Origin: Tetmemena sp. SeJ-2015
Taxonomy: Eukaryota; Ciliophora; Spirotrichea; Sporadotrichida; Oxytrichidae
Direction: 5' to 3'
Length of the DNA stretch: 64,000 nt
Assembly: GCA_027382625.1 (NCBI GenBank)
Contig: JAJKFJ010021960.1
Span: 1 to 64,000 of the forward strand
Below the pieces are notes generated by a model. The model was not told the origin of the DNA. It saw only the letters and a list, made by a program, of their open reading frames with translations, and did not search any database. Shown piece after piece: positions 36,101 to 45,755 of the stretch (position 1 is its first letter; each line of letters opens with the position of its first letter). A program made the position numbers and the translations under genes.

Positions 36101-37904
36101 TTCTTTCTTTACACTTTAACTGATTAAGCTATCTTTATAAAATTTTTTTAACTATGGATCTCTAGATATAATTGAGAATATGGGTAGCATGTTCTATTTC
36201 TACCTTGCAATAATTGCAATATATACAATTGTCATCCTAACTAAGATTTTACAGCTTAAGAAACTACATGGTTGGATGAAAAGGAAATTTGTTTTCAATT
36301 TGCTCCTTAGATTCTTTCTTGAGGGTTATAAATTTATTTTTTATTTATCTTCAGATAGCGATTTCAAGTATGATCTGCTTCAAAAAGGTAACTTTTCATT
36401 TAAAATAGACTCAAGAGGTTTAGGTTGATCTTAAGAATAAAGAGAAGCAGTTTTCTACTTTGAACTGCGCAGTTATGTTGATTTTCCTAGTTTTCTACCC
36501 AATGATGATTGCTTTTGTAACTCTGAAAAATTTCACAAAGGTGGAAGATCCAGCTGTTAAGCAAACTATTATATTTATTGGAAGTCTTTTTGAAGGACTT
36601 AATACGGGCAAGAAATGGGCGATCATTTACAATTCCCTTTTTACTCTTAAAAATAAACTTAGAAGACTGCTTACAGCAGCTCTTTGCTTCTTCTTGGTTC
36701 AATACCCAGTGTTATAGATGCAACTTAAAATATAAGTAGACTCATCTTTTTGTTGTTCTAAATTCTTTGTGGATGGTATATTCACTTGCTGTTAGACCAC
36801 TTGAGTCTTATACGCTTAACAATTTGGAGATCTTCAATGAGATTTAAATTAAAGCTGTAAATTTATCATAATATGAAGAATTACTTAAAATAATTTAAAT
36901 AAGCTTAATTATTCCTGAAAGCATTCTAAAGATTTCATTGATGTATAAAACTATTAGCTTTATAATTTTAAACCTAATCTTCTTTTCCTTAACCTATAAT
37001 TCTTATCTGTTTTTGCTAATTTTATCTTGATAGAGATTAAAATATAAGTTAAATAAATAATTATGATTTGCCTACTTTTGATAAGTTACAGTATGTTTTG
37101 TTTTTAATCGTTCATTGAAGATCCTGCTATCACTATACAAATAGGTTACTTAATGATTGCTCTCACCTCCATGAATCTATTTTCTAACATGCTTGTCATC
37201 TTAGCAGCCTCTAAATAAGAACATTCTATGTTTTAATACCTCATATCCAGCTATGAAAGCAGGTCTGAAATCTCTAATATTAAAAGTCAAAAAATTTACA
37301 AAGAAAACTTAGAGAGCTAAGATTTACTAAAATGAGAATAGCAATAGCTTGGAAACAGAAAAAAGAATTAATGAAGAATCTAAGAATTCCACTCAACTTA
37401 AAACTTAAAGAAATAAAAACCACAGTTCCCACGATCTAGAATAATTAGAAAAGAATCTTGATATGCAACAAAGCTACTCTATTGAAGATATTAAAATATC
37501 CAAGCATCTGAAGCAGCAGCAGGACGAAGAGAGAAAACTATTTATTTAATTTGTCAATGAAATATTTTTTGAACTTTAAATTTCTGTTTTCAATATCATG
37601 ATAGATCCAGAACTGCCACTATAATCTTATATTTATAGAGCAACTGATAGAGAATGAAGACATCCATTTCAATCGTAAATAATTAGAGAAGGAGTAATAG
37701 ATATCTTTAAGATTCAGAATTCCAAAAATAACTCCTAAGAGTAAACCAAAACAGAAGCAGGCAAAGTTTTTCCCTTAATTAAGAAATAAAAACATTCAAT
37801 AGAATTCGCAAGGCAAAATAAATGAAGACATCGGTTACAGATAAGATAAAAAGCATGGCATTGATGACTTTAACCAGTAAAATTAACGTCCAGTTAATAA
37901 ATGA
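27197..37904 (+). CDS. Copy 3: best-preserved large membrane protein of the array
   Basis: Exon 1 is 27197-27321 (MISDYF, hydrophobic core ILFFIYLFHLG). After a 30-nt intron, exon 2 is 27352-27528, then 27583-27619 and 27646-27705 (WANPRPLIIV, KFGKIFDQV). Ectodomain: 28094-28252, 28375-28422, 29228-29330, 29393-29612, 29773-29840, 30084-30215, 30347-30516, 30727-30910, 31560-31712, 32290-32510, 32957-33122, 33196-33290, 33563-33680, 33722-33985, 34349-34815, 34860-34911 with 35169-35420. Cadherin-like features are the VDTTVFTAAK and DWYTLTVKI blocks. C-terminal: 35560-35618, acidic block 35910-36100, helices in 36153-36324, 36424-36723, 36746-36840 and 37065-37207, then tail 37239-37540 and 37600-37904. 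The TGA stop at 37902-37904 directly follows QRPVNK. Its role is unknown; it is probably a surface multi-pass protein. Cadherin-like (CADG-type) homology is an inference from motifs. Confidence 0.8.
27529..27582 (+). other. 54-bp IES, pointer TA, copy 3
   Basis: TA at 27529-27530 and 27583-27584. Excision joins PGS to SWANPRPLIIV. The segment starts TAAGTA, so it could be mistaken for a GT...AG intron, but that reading gives the wrong phase. Confidence 0.85.
27620..27645 (+). other. 26-bp IES, pointer GA, copy 3
   Basis: GA at 27620-27621 and 27646-27647. Removal gives IIVHDKGGTLKFGK. The orthologous sites have 5-6 bp pointers. Confidence 0.8.
28094..28600 (+). other. Ectodomain blocks with homopolymer-type errors, IES missing
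   Basis: The block VEIKYSHDYKMIIALF is continuous through TCCATGGTATTTTTAG, without the small CCAT IES found in copies 1, 2 and 5. Downstream, around 28380-28440, G and T runs are lengthened relative to the paralogues. Missing IESs together with base-run errors raise the possibility that macronuclear reads or poor consensus contribute here. Confidence 0.45.
28605..29225. mobile_element. Foldback element FB-a with 8-bp target duplication
   Basis: The element spans 28613-29217. It starts GGGGGGCCTTTCC and ends in the complement. Two arms of about 250 bp (28614-28870 and about 28960-29217) are near-perfect inverted repeats around a 90-bp centre. It is flanked by GATATTTT at 28605-28612 and 29218-29225. 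No ORF is present, so it is non-autonomous (MITE-like). It sits inside the IES just before the ectodomain block at 29228, so it would be removed with that IES. A second copy is at 44815-45540. The 8-bp duplication is typical of hAT-type transposases, but that link is only an inference. Confidence 0.9.
29577..29590 (+). other. 14-bp IES, pointer ATTTA, copy 3
   Basis: ATTTA at 29577-29581 and 29591-29595. Excision yields GYSIYDIDAIP. Copy 5 has the same IES at 47957-47970. Confidence 0.8.
30517..30726. other. IES-like gap in copy 3
   Basis: AT-rich non-coding sequence between the ADWTGG block and the SYIKSDLNGYFVF block. Nothing else seen. Confidence 0.4.
30911..31559. other. 650-bp gap in copy 3, no family block
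   Basis: Mostly AT-rich, with one GC-richer patch at 31010-31070. The corresponding gap in copy 5 is 1.7 kb and carries other insertions. Confidence 0.4.
31713..32289. other. Gap in copy 3 before the LNYIISDTALVF block
   Basis: AT-rich with a slightly GC-richer centre (31880-31960). No recognisable coding or repeat seen. Confidence 0.4.
32529..32562. repeat. AATT tetranucleotide microsatellite
   Basis: About eight perfect AATT units directly abut the left end of the 115-bp repeat at 32557-32671. The repeat's own terminus is AATTA, so the array may have grown from it. Confidence 0.85.
32557..32671 (-). mobile_element. 115-bp repeat SR-a, possibly tRNA-derived
   Basis: It matches the complement of 45156-45269 over its whole length with few differences. 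On its minus strand it carries TGGCACAACTG, a full match to the pol III A-box consensus TRGYNNARNNG. It also holds a conserved CCCGGGTTAGGGG segment. It interrupts the block that encodes the INGVV...PSW part of copy 3 (32455-32510 and 32957-33122). It may be a short SINE-like element. No convincing B box is seen. Confidence 0.7.
33986..34348. other. Gap in copy 3 between SGPP and the PLTDI block
   Basis: Non-coding in the family frame. A GC-richer patch at 34255-34310 has no recognised content. In copy 5 the equivalent gap carries two gene relics. Confidence 0.4.
34912..35168 (+). other. Copy 3-specific interruption of the long ectodomain block
   Basis: Copies 1 and 2 read straight through this point (LHISIFILESKAN). 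In copy 3 about 257 bp of AT-rich DNA separates ATCTCAATTTT from CAAATTTTTATTTTGG, with a repeated CAA(A)TTTT at the borders. It is a candidate IES gained by copy 3. The exact pointer cannot be fixed by eye. Confidence 0.6.
35500..36150 (+). other. Error-rich stretch covering three C-terminal blocks of copy 3
   Basis: Compared with the same blocks in copies 1, 2 and 5, many single bases are missing (for example the IKGALA...GETAMKTL block at 35560-35618 and the MPLF...DFPTN block at 35910-36100) and A/T runs are long. Sequence on both sides is clean. I interpret this as poor consensus, not pseudogene decay. Confidence 0.6.
36325..36358 (+). other. 34-nt intron in copy 3 membrane region
   Basis: GTTATA...ATAG, followed by the invariant 29-nt exon 36359-36387 and a 36-nt intron at 36388-36423. 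The join reads FLEAISSMICFKKVDLKNKE. Confidence 0.85.
36724..36745 (+). other. 22-bp IES, pointer CTT, conserved in all copies
   Basis: CTT at 36724-36726 and 36746-36748. Excision gives QMQLFVVLNSLWMV, the start of a membrane helix. The same site is 22 bp in copy 5 (60296-60317), about 21 bp in copy 1 and 18 bp in copy 2, always with CTT. Confidence 0.85.
36841..37064 (+). other. 224-bp IES, pointer GAT, conserved position
   Basis: GAT at 36841-36843 and 37065-37067. Removal joins LEIFNEI to CLLLISYSMFCF. Copies 1, 2 and 5 have IESs of different length and sequence here, with GATTT or GATT pointers (copy 5: 60413-60729). The truncated copy 0 begins at this border. Confidence 0.85.
37208..37238 (+). 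other. 31-bp IES, pointer CCTC, copy 3
   Basis: CCTC at 37208-37211 and 37239-37242. The join reads ILAASYPAMKAG. Pointers at this site vary between copies: AAACCT (copy 0), CCT (copy 1), AGCCTC (copy 2), ACCT (copy 5). Confidence 0.85.
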
Positions 37905-39729
37905 ATGCTTAAATATTTTTTTATAATGAAAATAAATATGATTACAAAAATATAAAGTATAAAATACAAACGAATTAGTAAACTAGTTTTTAAGAAAAAA
38001 AAAAGAGTTAAAAATAACCTGGAGTACCCTGTATTATTTATGCACTTTCATCTTAAATCTGATCAATTTTTAGCTATTAATCGATCCTTCGATCTTTTTG
38101 ATCTTAGAGAATATATAATCTTGCCTTAATAGAGTTGCTTTTTTTCTTGTTTATAACCATTTTTAATGAAAATTTGAATTTTAGAAGTTTGTCACACTAA
38201 CTTGGTAGTTTTCTCTATTTCTCAATCCATTTCCATTTTAAGTCTTCTATCCGGAAATTGCATGTTTTAGATGGGATGCTCAGATAATGGAGTTGAGCGG
38301 TATTTTTTGGATGAGCAATTATTAGCTGGATTTTCAGATATCTTTTAGGTGATTATCAATATATTGAACCTAAATGGCGTAATTGATATTTTAAAATTAA
38401 TAGGTATTTATTGAGAATTCGAACCCGATTTCGCATTTATTTCTATTCTGGGACCGGTTGTGCAGTTGGCCACCTCGACTTCCTCCAGCCCCCTTCCTTT
38501 CTCCTTCCCCTTTATATTATTCTTAGTCCTTACTCCTCGCCGATCTTCCTTTTAGATTCTCTACTATAATGACCATTTTGCTTATTTATTATAGTTTGAG
38601 GGTGTATTATTCTACTAGTGACGCTTTTCCAAATATTTGAACTTATATATAGTTGATAAACTTTTAGCTTTTGAATTTGCTTTTTTAAGTATTCTAAGAA
38701 AATTTATTTAAATAAAAGAAACTATTTTCTTTTGGGTAAATTTTTTACCTTATTCTAACATTCTATTGGTTCAAATCTAATGAATAAGTCATTTAATTGT
38801 GAATGTAAGATAATTAATTTCCTAGTCGTTTAAACTTACATTAAAGAAAAATATTGTGAGGATTTTTTAAATAGAAATATAACGGAGAAAATAGTAGAAC
38901 TTTTAGATTAGTGCGTTGACTTATAAGAAAGCTCTAAATATTTTATTCAGAGATAGTTAGTACTTATGAAGCAGAATTTAAAATATTTATTAAAAGTATT
39001 CAAAGGTTATTTTAGATTTAACTTCTTTATCGCCGCGCTTGATTATATCTGCCACTTTAACACAGAAATCGAATCCTTAGCTAATATTTTCATTTAGTTT
39101 AAACTTATTAATCCTAAAACCCGGATTCTAAATATTGAGAAGAAAAAAATTAGTTATCATTTATTTACTATATCATGTATTTATAATAATATAATTGCAC
39201 TACTAAATCTTTTTAATGTTAGTTATAAATCTTTAATTCATTTTATGATAACAATTATTTATATTCACTTATTTTATTAGAGTAATTAATATATCTGTGG
39301 GAGGGAGGGGGTTTATTATAAACTCTTCCTTACAATGCTTCTATAAATGTATAAATTCTTAAAATATATACGAATTTCGCAATTTAATTAAGTAAATGAT
39401 AGACCTCTTAAATCAATGAAAAATAACTATTTTTATTTTAAAAGAATTATAATGCTTCCAAGATTTAGATAAGACTTTGGATTAGTCCTAATTATAAATA
39501 AATATTAAAATAAGTTTCGATATTTAAAAATTTGATTATTAAAGTAGTTATTCGAAAGAGATTAAATTAATTTTCTTTAAATTGCTTCTTCATCTTAATA
39601 TAATATTTTCTTTATTTCATCCGCTGGTAATAATCTTAATAAATGTAAAATAGTTTGCAGAAGTTTATATCTCTTAACATTTGTAATAAACTTCAAGATG
39701 CCAATTTCCTAATTACTTATTTTAGTCAA
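37905..39729. other. Spacer downstream of copy 3
   Basis: 1.8 kb without a supported gene. It contains a pyrimidine-rich tract (38485-38520), the tRNA-like motifs listed separately and an isolated G-rich run at 39298-39311 resembling, but not matching, the foldback element ends. Confidence 0.5.
38410..38500 (-). repeat. tRNA-like fragment with A and B box resemblance
   Basis: On the minus strand, GGTTCGAATTC (38415-38425) matches the B-box consensus at 10 of 11 positions. TGGCCAACTGC (38462-38472) resembles an A box about 40 nt upstream. The arms do not fold into a full cloverleaf. It may be a tRNA-derived SINE or decayed tRNA gene and shares the GTGGC...AACTG motif with the 115-bp repeat. 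Confidence 0.35.
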
Positions 39730-40110
39730 CACTTCATTTCATAAATTAATCGAAAGACCTCTTAAATAATTTTTGAAATCAGCAAAGAATTTTCTTCTTT
39801 TGATTTGATGAGTTTGCCTGCCAAGTATGCTTTGAAGGGCAAGTTTTCCCTTTTTAATTGGAACAAGCATCCTTCGGCTTTTCGCTCTCTACCTAAATAA
39901 CGTTTTTTGAAATTTGAGACGCTAATGATTCTGCATTAGGAGATAAACCTAACAAGAAAATTACTATTTAAGTTCTATTCTTAAAATAAAAAATTAAAAA
40001 TATATTAATTCATTTATTTACATAAATATAAAATGTAAATAGCAAATAAAAACCATTTATCATAGTTCACGATAAGAATATAAATGAGATTTATAGTGGC
40101 ACCTTCAAAT
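39730..40110 (+). pseudogene. Relic of the 5' end of an array gene
   Basis: Degraded match to exon 1, intron 1, exon 2 and the IIV(Q/H)D block, closest to copy 3 (shared SSDKLI-like sequence and the Ser-Thr-Gln stretch before the CLDF motif). Multiple deletions destroy the frame, and the intron is partly deleted. No downstream block follows. With copy 0 this shows that the array has undergone unequal or incomplete duplication. Confidence 0.75.
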
Positions 40111-40744
40111 TGCCTTTATTAATTATAGAATTTTTAATATAAGAGCGACAAATTTATTTAATCCTTTCTTTCTAAGAAATAGGCTATTTTTTGCGGTCTT
40201 CTAAATTCAATAATTACTTAGTCAAAGAATATTGCTGAGTAATCATATTTTCGCCTCTAAGAAATTCGAAGGGTTTTTCAAGTGAGTCTTTTTTTTACAT
40301 ATTGAATAGACTAAATAAATTCTTCTTCTGGAACTACATAGCTATAACAGAATAGAATATTTCATGAGTTATTTTTTAAAAATAATATATAAGTTTATAT
40401 TTCACTTCTTGTTCCTTGTAAACTTTAAAAAGAAGTATCAATTTGCCACTCTTTAGTTTATTGAGCAAAAAATTGATTTTTTAAAAAAAATTTAATTTCG
40501 ACAAAAAGTTATTTACTTTTAATATTGTAAAAATATTACTTCTTCTAGAATAATAAATTAGACCCTTTTAAAAAATTTTCTTTATATCCATTTATTTGTT
40601 CTTTATTACTTCTAAAGCATCATATGCTTGGAAGTATGTTTAGAATTATAAAATCTGGGAAAATCTTTTTAATTTGAGTCTAGTGAAAAACAATTTAAAA
40701 AAATTATTAGAAAAGTAATTATTGTGATAAATCAAAATGTAAAT
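40111..40744. other. Spacer between relic head and LRR gene
   Basis: AT-rich, with no supported feature. Confidence 0.5.
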
Positions 40745-43196
40745 TCAATGAGATTGGGGCAGTTTAACTTAATTTGAGCTAGCACCTAAACCTTTAAGGC
40801 TTCCAATAACAGTACCTAATTCTTCTTGACTGCCTCTTGCATCCAAATGTAATTCAATTTCTAGGCAATTTCTGATTATAATGTCGCTCAGCTCTTTCAA
40901 TTTGTCTTCGTTTTAGTGAATTAGTAATTTCCCGTGATTCAGGAATAAAAATTAGAATAATGATAAATAAAGTTCAGGTTCAAGAATCTAAGCTTAGGAT
41001 GGATTGAGACCGCCTCAAACAGCTATCTTAAGCCGTTTTCATAATCTACCTAGCAGCCCTCTATCTCAAGCTTTTGAATGGTTCTAAGAAAACATAAAAT
41101 TATTTTTTCTATTCCCCTTGAGGAAAGGTACAACACCCTTCGATAACAGTCCCTACAAGTTGACTTCCATTAAGTCTAATGAATCTCAAGGGCTTGAGAT
41201 CTCTCTGCACTCCTTCTAAGTAGTTGAGGGAGCATATCCAAAGTTTCAAATATACACTGTTAAATACTCAAGTCTGCTAAATTATCCCTTGAAGTAATAT
41301 TTTCGATCAGTTGATCAAAGTTCATTTCATCAAAAGAGAAATTTTAAAGCTCAAGACCTTTCAAATTTGAAAGCATACTTAGGATTCCATTCAAGTAAAC
41401 CCCTTTTAGTCTTTGAATTATTTTTATGACATTTAAAATTTTAATTTAGGAGCTTCTCATTTAGAATTTAGGTCTCTGAGAAGAGGATGCTCTCAAAGAA
41501 AGAGTTTCAAAAGTGATATTGGCCTCCTCGAATTCAAATATTTCTGCACCAGGCCCAATTAATTTGGTGTTGATCATCTCACAATGAAGATGTTTTAAGG
41601 TTTTATTTTGACTCAAGCCTCTGAGAAATTAGAAGCGGTCTGCTACTTATATCTTGGTCAATTTCAAAGTTTCTACTCCTTGATATATATAATTGATTAA
41701 GTCTAAGGAAGTCTTCAATAGGTTTGTTATTGTTTTTAAAATTTTCTATATAATTACATTTATTTTTAAGTGAATAACATATCTCTAAGTTCTTTAGTTT
41801 CGTGCAAGAAGTGAGAGCTTCAAATATCGGCACAATCATTTCATAGTAAAAAATTATTTTTTTTTAAGTCTTCATTATATTAAATTTTATAGAGCACATA
41901 TTGCAACTGTTTTAGTTGAAAATTTAGAAAAGCAGTTTTTAAAAATTTTTCTAATAGCTTTTTACTTAAAAGGATATTTTATATTTCTTAGGCCAATTCA
42001 AAGATAGTCAAGGTTTTAAGGTGCATAAAATCTTCAGTGCGTGGAATGATATTTATGAATCTTCCCCTAGATTCAAAATCATTAACTTAAGGAAGGTGCT
42101 AGAGAATCTAAAAGTTTGTAGATCCAAAAGCGATTTTGATTCTTCTCAGATTAGGAAGACTCTAAAAGAATTTCAACTTCTCTTATAGACAGTCGTGGTC
42201 CTCAGATATACCTATATCTAGCTCAGTTAATTCAGTTAAACTCAATGTAAAAGATAGATTAATTATCTAATTATTAGAAAGTTAAATCAAGGACCTGTGA
42301 GATGACATAAAAATCGACTTGACTGGATATGGGAATTAACATGTCAATAAATACTGCTTTTGTTACGAGGCGTTTATCCCTCTGGAGACGTTTTAGATTA
42401 GTAATAAACAGTATTGAATAATGAAGATTACTTAAATGAAGGGTGCGTGGGTTATGTGATATAATAGTTTAACATATTTAATACCCTTACTTAGCTAATC
42501 CTATATTTTTGTAATAATAAATTAATTATATAACTGGGTATGCATTTCTCTAGGAGTGGCAGACTTGAATAGTTGTTGAAGTTTATGGCCAGCTTTTAAA
42601 GTCCTCTGGTTTGAGAAATGATTCTCTAGCAAGTTTCTGAGAATTCCTCAATTTGCTTATCGAAGTAAGTTTGAATTAAGGAAAGCTCTTTCAAGTTCTG
42701 GAGTTTGGGGATTTGATCGAAGAGATGGACATAGTTGTGATCGTAGTCTATTTAGAGTGACTAGATATTTGGGTACTTCTCAGCAACAAATAAAATTTGA
42801 GGAGTCAGCGTTTTCAACTAGGAATTGGAGGATCTCATTAGTATCGTAAAGTCTCTAAAGTATAAAGCCTTTGGTCTTCGAGAGAAGGATATCTAGGGTT
42901 TCTATATTGGATTTGTTCTGCTCCTCCATAGCCTCATCGATTAAAGTAAGTTTGAAAGCTTTGTTACCAAACTGTATTCTGTTAAAGCCCAAGCTGTTAA
43001 CCGCAAATTCTCTCGCCACATGAAGATTGTCTGTGGGGAATATGAAGGCCAAGAAATCTACCACTTGGGTTTCATGGGCCCTCATGAAATGAGAATTGTT
43101 TAGGTTAAACACTACTTGCTGCTTGAGCGGGCATATACAAAAGCTTTGGAGCTGGGAAATGTTGTTATTGATGTACTCTTGTCCTCTCTTGCTCAA
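40745..43196 (-). CDS. Leucine-rich-repeat protein gene with IESs
   Basis: It starts at ATG 43194-43196 (MSKRGQEYINNNISQ) and reads to TGA at 40745-40747 (ends VKLPQSH). Repeats of the form L..L.I....xxLP.L..L..L recur: PNIQSLQIDYDHNY with IPKLQNLKELSLIQ (about 42740-42640), LTELTELDIGISED and LPNLRRIKIAF (about 42235-42120), CTKLKNLEICYS (about 41810), LSNLKGLELQNFSFDE (about 41365), IQKLEIEGCQVD (about 41060) and PKLRFLNLN (about 40985). A typical intracellular LRR scaffold of several hundred residues is inferred; the partner is unknown. There is a frame change near 42850 and IES-like gaps near 42540-42300 and 41990-41840. The IES at 40938-40972 is precisely defined. No F-box was recognised. 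Confidence 0.7.
40938..40972 (-). other. 35-bp IES, pointer CTGAA, LRR gene
   Basis: On the minus strand CTGAA repeats lie at 40973-40977 and 40938-40942. Removal joins RFLN to LNHGKLLIH in frame. The same IES, also 35 bp, is kept in the duplicate at 26421-26460. Confidence 0.9.
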
Positions 43197-43576
43197 TTGT
43201 CTTATCTAAGAGAGATTCTAATTCAACTTATCTACGTAGGAGAAGATTAAATTTTATTCTAAAAATAATTTTTCAAACATTTAATGTAAAATTGGTAACA
43301 AAAATTTATTGTAAGCAAATACCTCCAAGCTTGCAACTATTTAGTCATCGAGCTATGCTAATGAACCCACCCCCCTAATAATTCTAAGTAAAAGGCAGCA
43401 GTTACTGAATATTTTCGAAGAAAAAGCTTGTTAACTTGCTTTAAGAGACACTCATTAATGGGTCCGTTGAAAATTATGCTGGTTCAAATGCATAAGGGCA
43501 ACCTTCAAGCTTCAAGGCTGATTAGTTGACCATAGATCTAATTCTTCCATATGTATAATGTTTAGAAGGGAGTGGG
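43197..43576. other. Intergenic region between divergent LRR gene and 43.58-kb ORF
   Basis: 5' flank of the LRR gene. Slightly GC-richer from 43330 to 43560, without a recognised gene. Confidence 0.4.
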
Positions 43577-44050
43577 ATGCCATTTTTTCATTATTTGTCA
43601 ATTCTGCTAGCAACAACAACTACCTTTTTCCCAGAGCTTCAGAGCCATTCAAACTACTCTTCTAAATTCAGAGTCTCAAACTGTCAGACTCTAAAAATAA
43701 GATAATATGAAGAAGAAAACGCAACTAGCAGGAATATTGAGCAATGGATCTTCCTAACCCTCAGCTGGCTTTAAATACCATGTCGAGAGTCATTTATTTT
43801 TATTTTATAATTTATTTACAAATATTAGTATACTTTTTTAATTAAATTGTAAAAACACAACAACAACAACAAAACTTTAAAATATATTCAATCAGTGGTT
43901 AGAATAAAAATTATGTTATCTTGTTTTGAGATAGAAGTTTTAGGACTAAATTTTTAAAATTTTAAATTTATATGGCTTGGATTTTTTTAAAGTAATCTAC
44001 TTCAAGTATTAAAGATATATTTAAGTCAATTTTTAATTAGACTCGATTGA
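43577..44050 (+). CDS. Candidate secreted small protein, 157 codons
   Basis: ATG at 43577, TGA at 44048-44050 in the ciliate code. The first part is strongly coding-like: MPFFHYLSILLATTTTFF looks like a signal peptide, followed by a Ser/Cys/Asn region (FRVSNCQTLKIRQYEEEN, NATS glycosylation motif) and a hydrophobic IFLTLSWLQ. After about 43800 the translation becomes Ile/Lys/Asn-poor in information and AT-rich, so the true segment probably ends there at an IES or intron. The family is not recognised. The orientation is divergent from the LRR gene. Confidence 0.4.
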
Positions 44051-44806
44051 TTAAAACTGCAATAAATTTAATGTTAAGATAAGAGTTGTTAAAAAGGAGC
44101 TTTTAAGATCTTTTATGAGATGGAATGGAACTTATTTTGAAGATTACATTCTCTTTTTATTAATAACTGTTTTAAATTTAAAACGAGCTCTTTTATATGA
44201 TGAATAAGTCAGCATTTTATGTCAGAAATATCTCATTATCAAAGTAATTCTGATGAATATTTCTCATCATAATTAAGAATTTCAATAATTATTCCGATAT
44301 AATTTATTAGTAATAGCTCATAAAAATACAAAATCACTGATTTTTTTTATATTAAGATTTATTTTAATTTTAGAAAGTGAGTTTAAAATAACTTACCATA
44401 ATTAACTTTTTTAATTAAACAATACTAAATAAATTTTACCAAAAAGAATGCTAATTTTTGAAGAGAATACTGTGAGTTCTTCATTTTAAGATTTCAAATT
44501 ATAAATTTGTGAAGCAGAACTTATTTTTTAAAGAAACAATATTATATAATTTTATATTTTCATTAAGTGAATTTTTATTTTATTTTACTTTATTTGATTG
44601 ATTGATTGAAAGTAATTTTAACTTAGCTAGCCAACAGATATGAGCACTGTTTATTTTAAGAATTAAATCAATTTTTAAAATAAAAATTAAGGAACCTCTT
44701 TTTCGTATATTTTATGGGTCTTAAAAGAATGTATTAAATTTGATATAATTGATAATCTATAAGTTTTCAAGTTAATTATTTGACATAAAGTTTCTAAGAT
44801 TAACTA
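44051..44806. other. Spacer
   Basis: AT-rich, nothing recognised. Confidence 0.5.
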
Positions 44807-45548
44807 AAAATAATGGGAGGGGGGCCTTTCCGCGACAGTAAAATTTTATAATGAATAAAGGTAAGATAAAATACCTTTAAAGGATAATTTTCGCTCCTAA
44901 ATCTGATTATTCTAGTGATAGAGGCTTGCTCGAACTTCTAAGGCTTCAAATTTTAATCCTAATTCAGTTTGTTAGAGTTACATAAAATCTATATTTTAAG
45001 TTAATTTTTCTCTATTGTAAAAAACTTAAAGTGCAATTTTTAAGTAGTACAGCATTTTTGAACAAATATCATGCTTTAGCTAAAAGCCCAAAGAAATAGT
45101 GCTGGAAAATTGCACCATTATCCCCTTAATCATCATTAATTAAATTTTTGTTATACGTGTGGGCTTTCATGGGAAGTGGCACAACTGATCAACGAGTTAC
45201 GCCTGTGAATTAACTTTAAATCGATTAAGTAATAATATGCCCGGGTTAGGGGTGCTTAATTCCTAATTATTACAATAAAAAAAATGTTGTTATATCAAAA
45301 ATGCTGTACTATTTAAAAATTGCACTTTAAGTTTTTTACAATAGAGAAAAATTAGCTTAAAATATAGATTTTATGTAACTCTAACAAACTGAATTAGGAT
45401 TAAAATTTGAAGCCTTAGAAGTTCGAGCAAGCATCTATAACTGGAAAAATCATATTTAGGAGCGAAAATTATCCTATAAAGGTATTTTATCTTACCTTTA
45501 TTCATTATAAAATTTTAATCTCGAGGAAAGGGCCCCTCCCAAAATAAT
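44807..45548. mobile_element. Foldback element FB-b with 8-bp target duplication and nested repeat
   Basis: The element is 44815-45540, with ends GGGAGGGGGGCCTTTCC and its complement. The arms are about 245 bp and homologous to FB-a (28613-29217). AAAATAAT flanks both sides (44807-44814 and 45541-45548). Its centre is interrupted by the 115-bp repeat SR-b. It lies in the intergenic region just before copy 5. Confidence 0.9.
45156..45269 (+). mobile_element. 115-bp repeat SR-b nested in FB-b
   Basis: It is the reverse-complement match of 32557-32671. The A-box-like TGGCACAACTG is at 45177-45187. FB-a has no such segment at the matching central position, so SR-b inserted after this foldback family spread. 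Confidence 0.75.
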
Positions 45549-45755
45549 TATCATTAAATTTTTAATTACTTCATTTCTAAACTACATCGGTCTCATTATC
45601 CGAATTAATATAACGGCAAAGATGCTATCTCTTAAAATTATATTAACCCGGGTCAGTTATATAATGATAAATATCTTTTTTTTTTATTGTGCTTTAATAT
45701 TTGAGCTCTTTAAATTGCTCCTCTTCTGTTTGTTTAGTTTTAAGTAATATATAAA

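Noticed and set aside
39298..39311. Isolated G-rich run as a foldback element end
   Set aside because: It lacks the following CCTTTCC and the inverted partner; no arm similarity follows.
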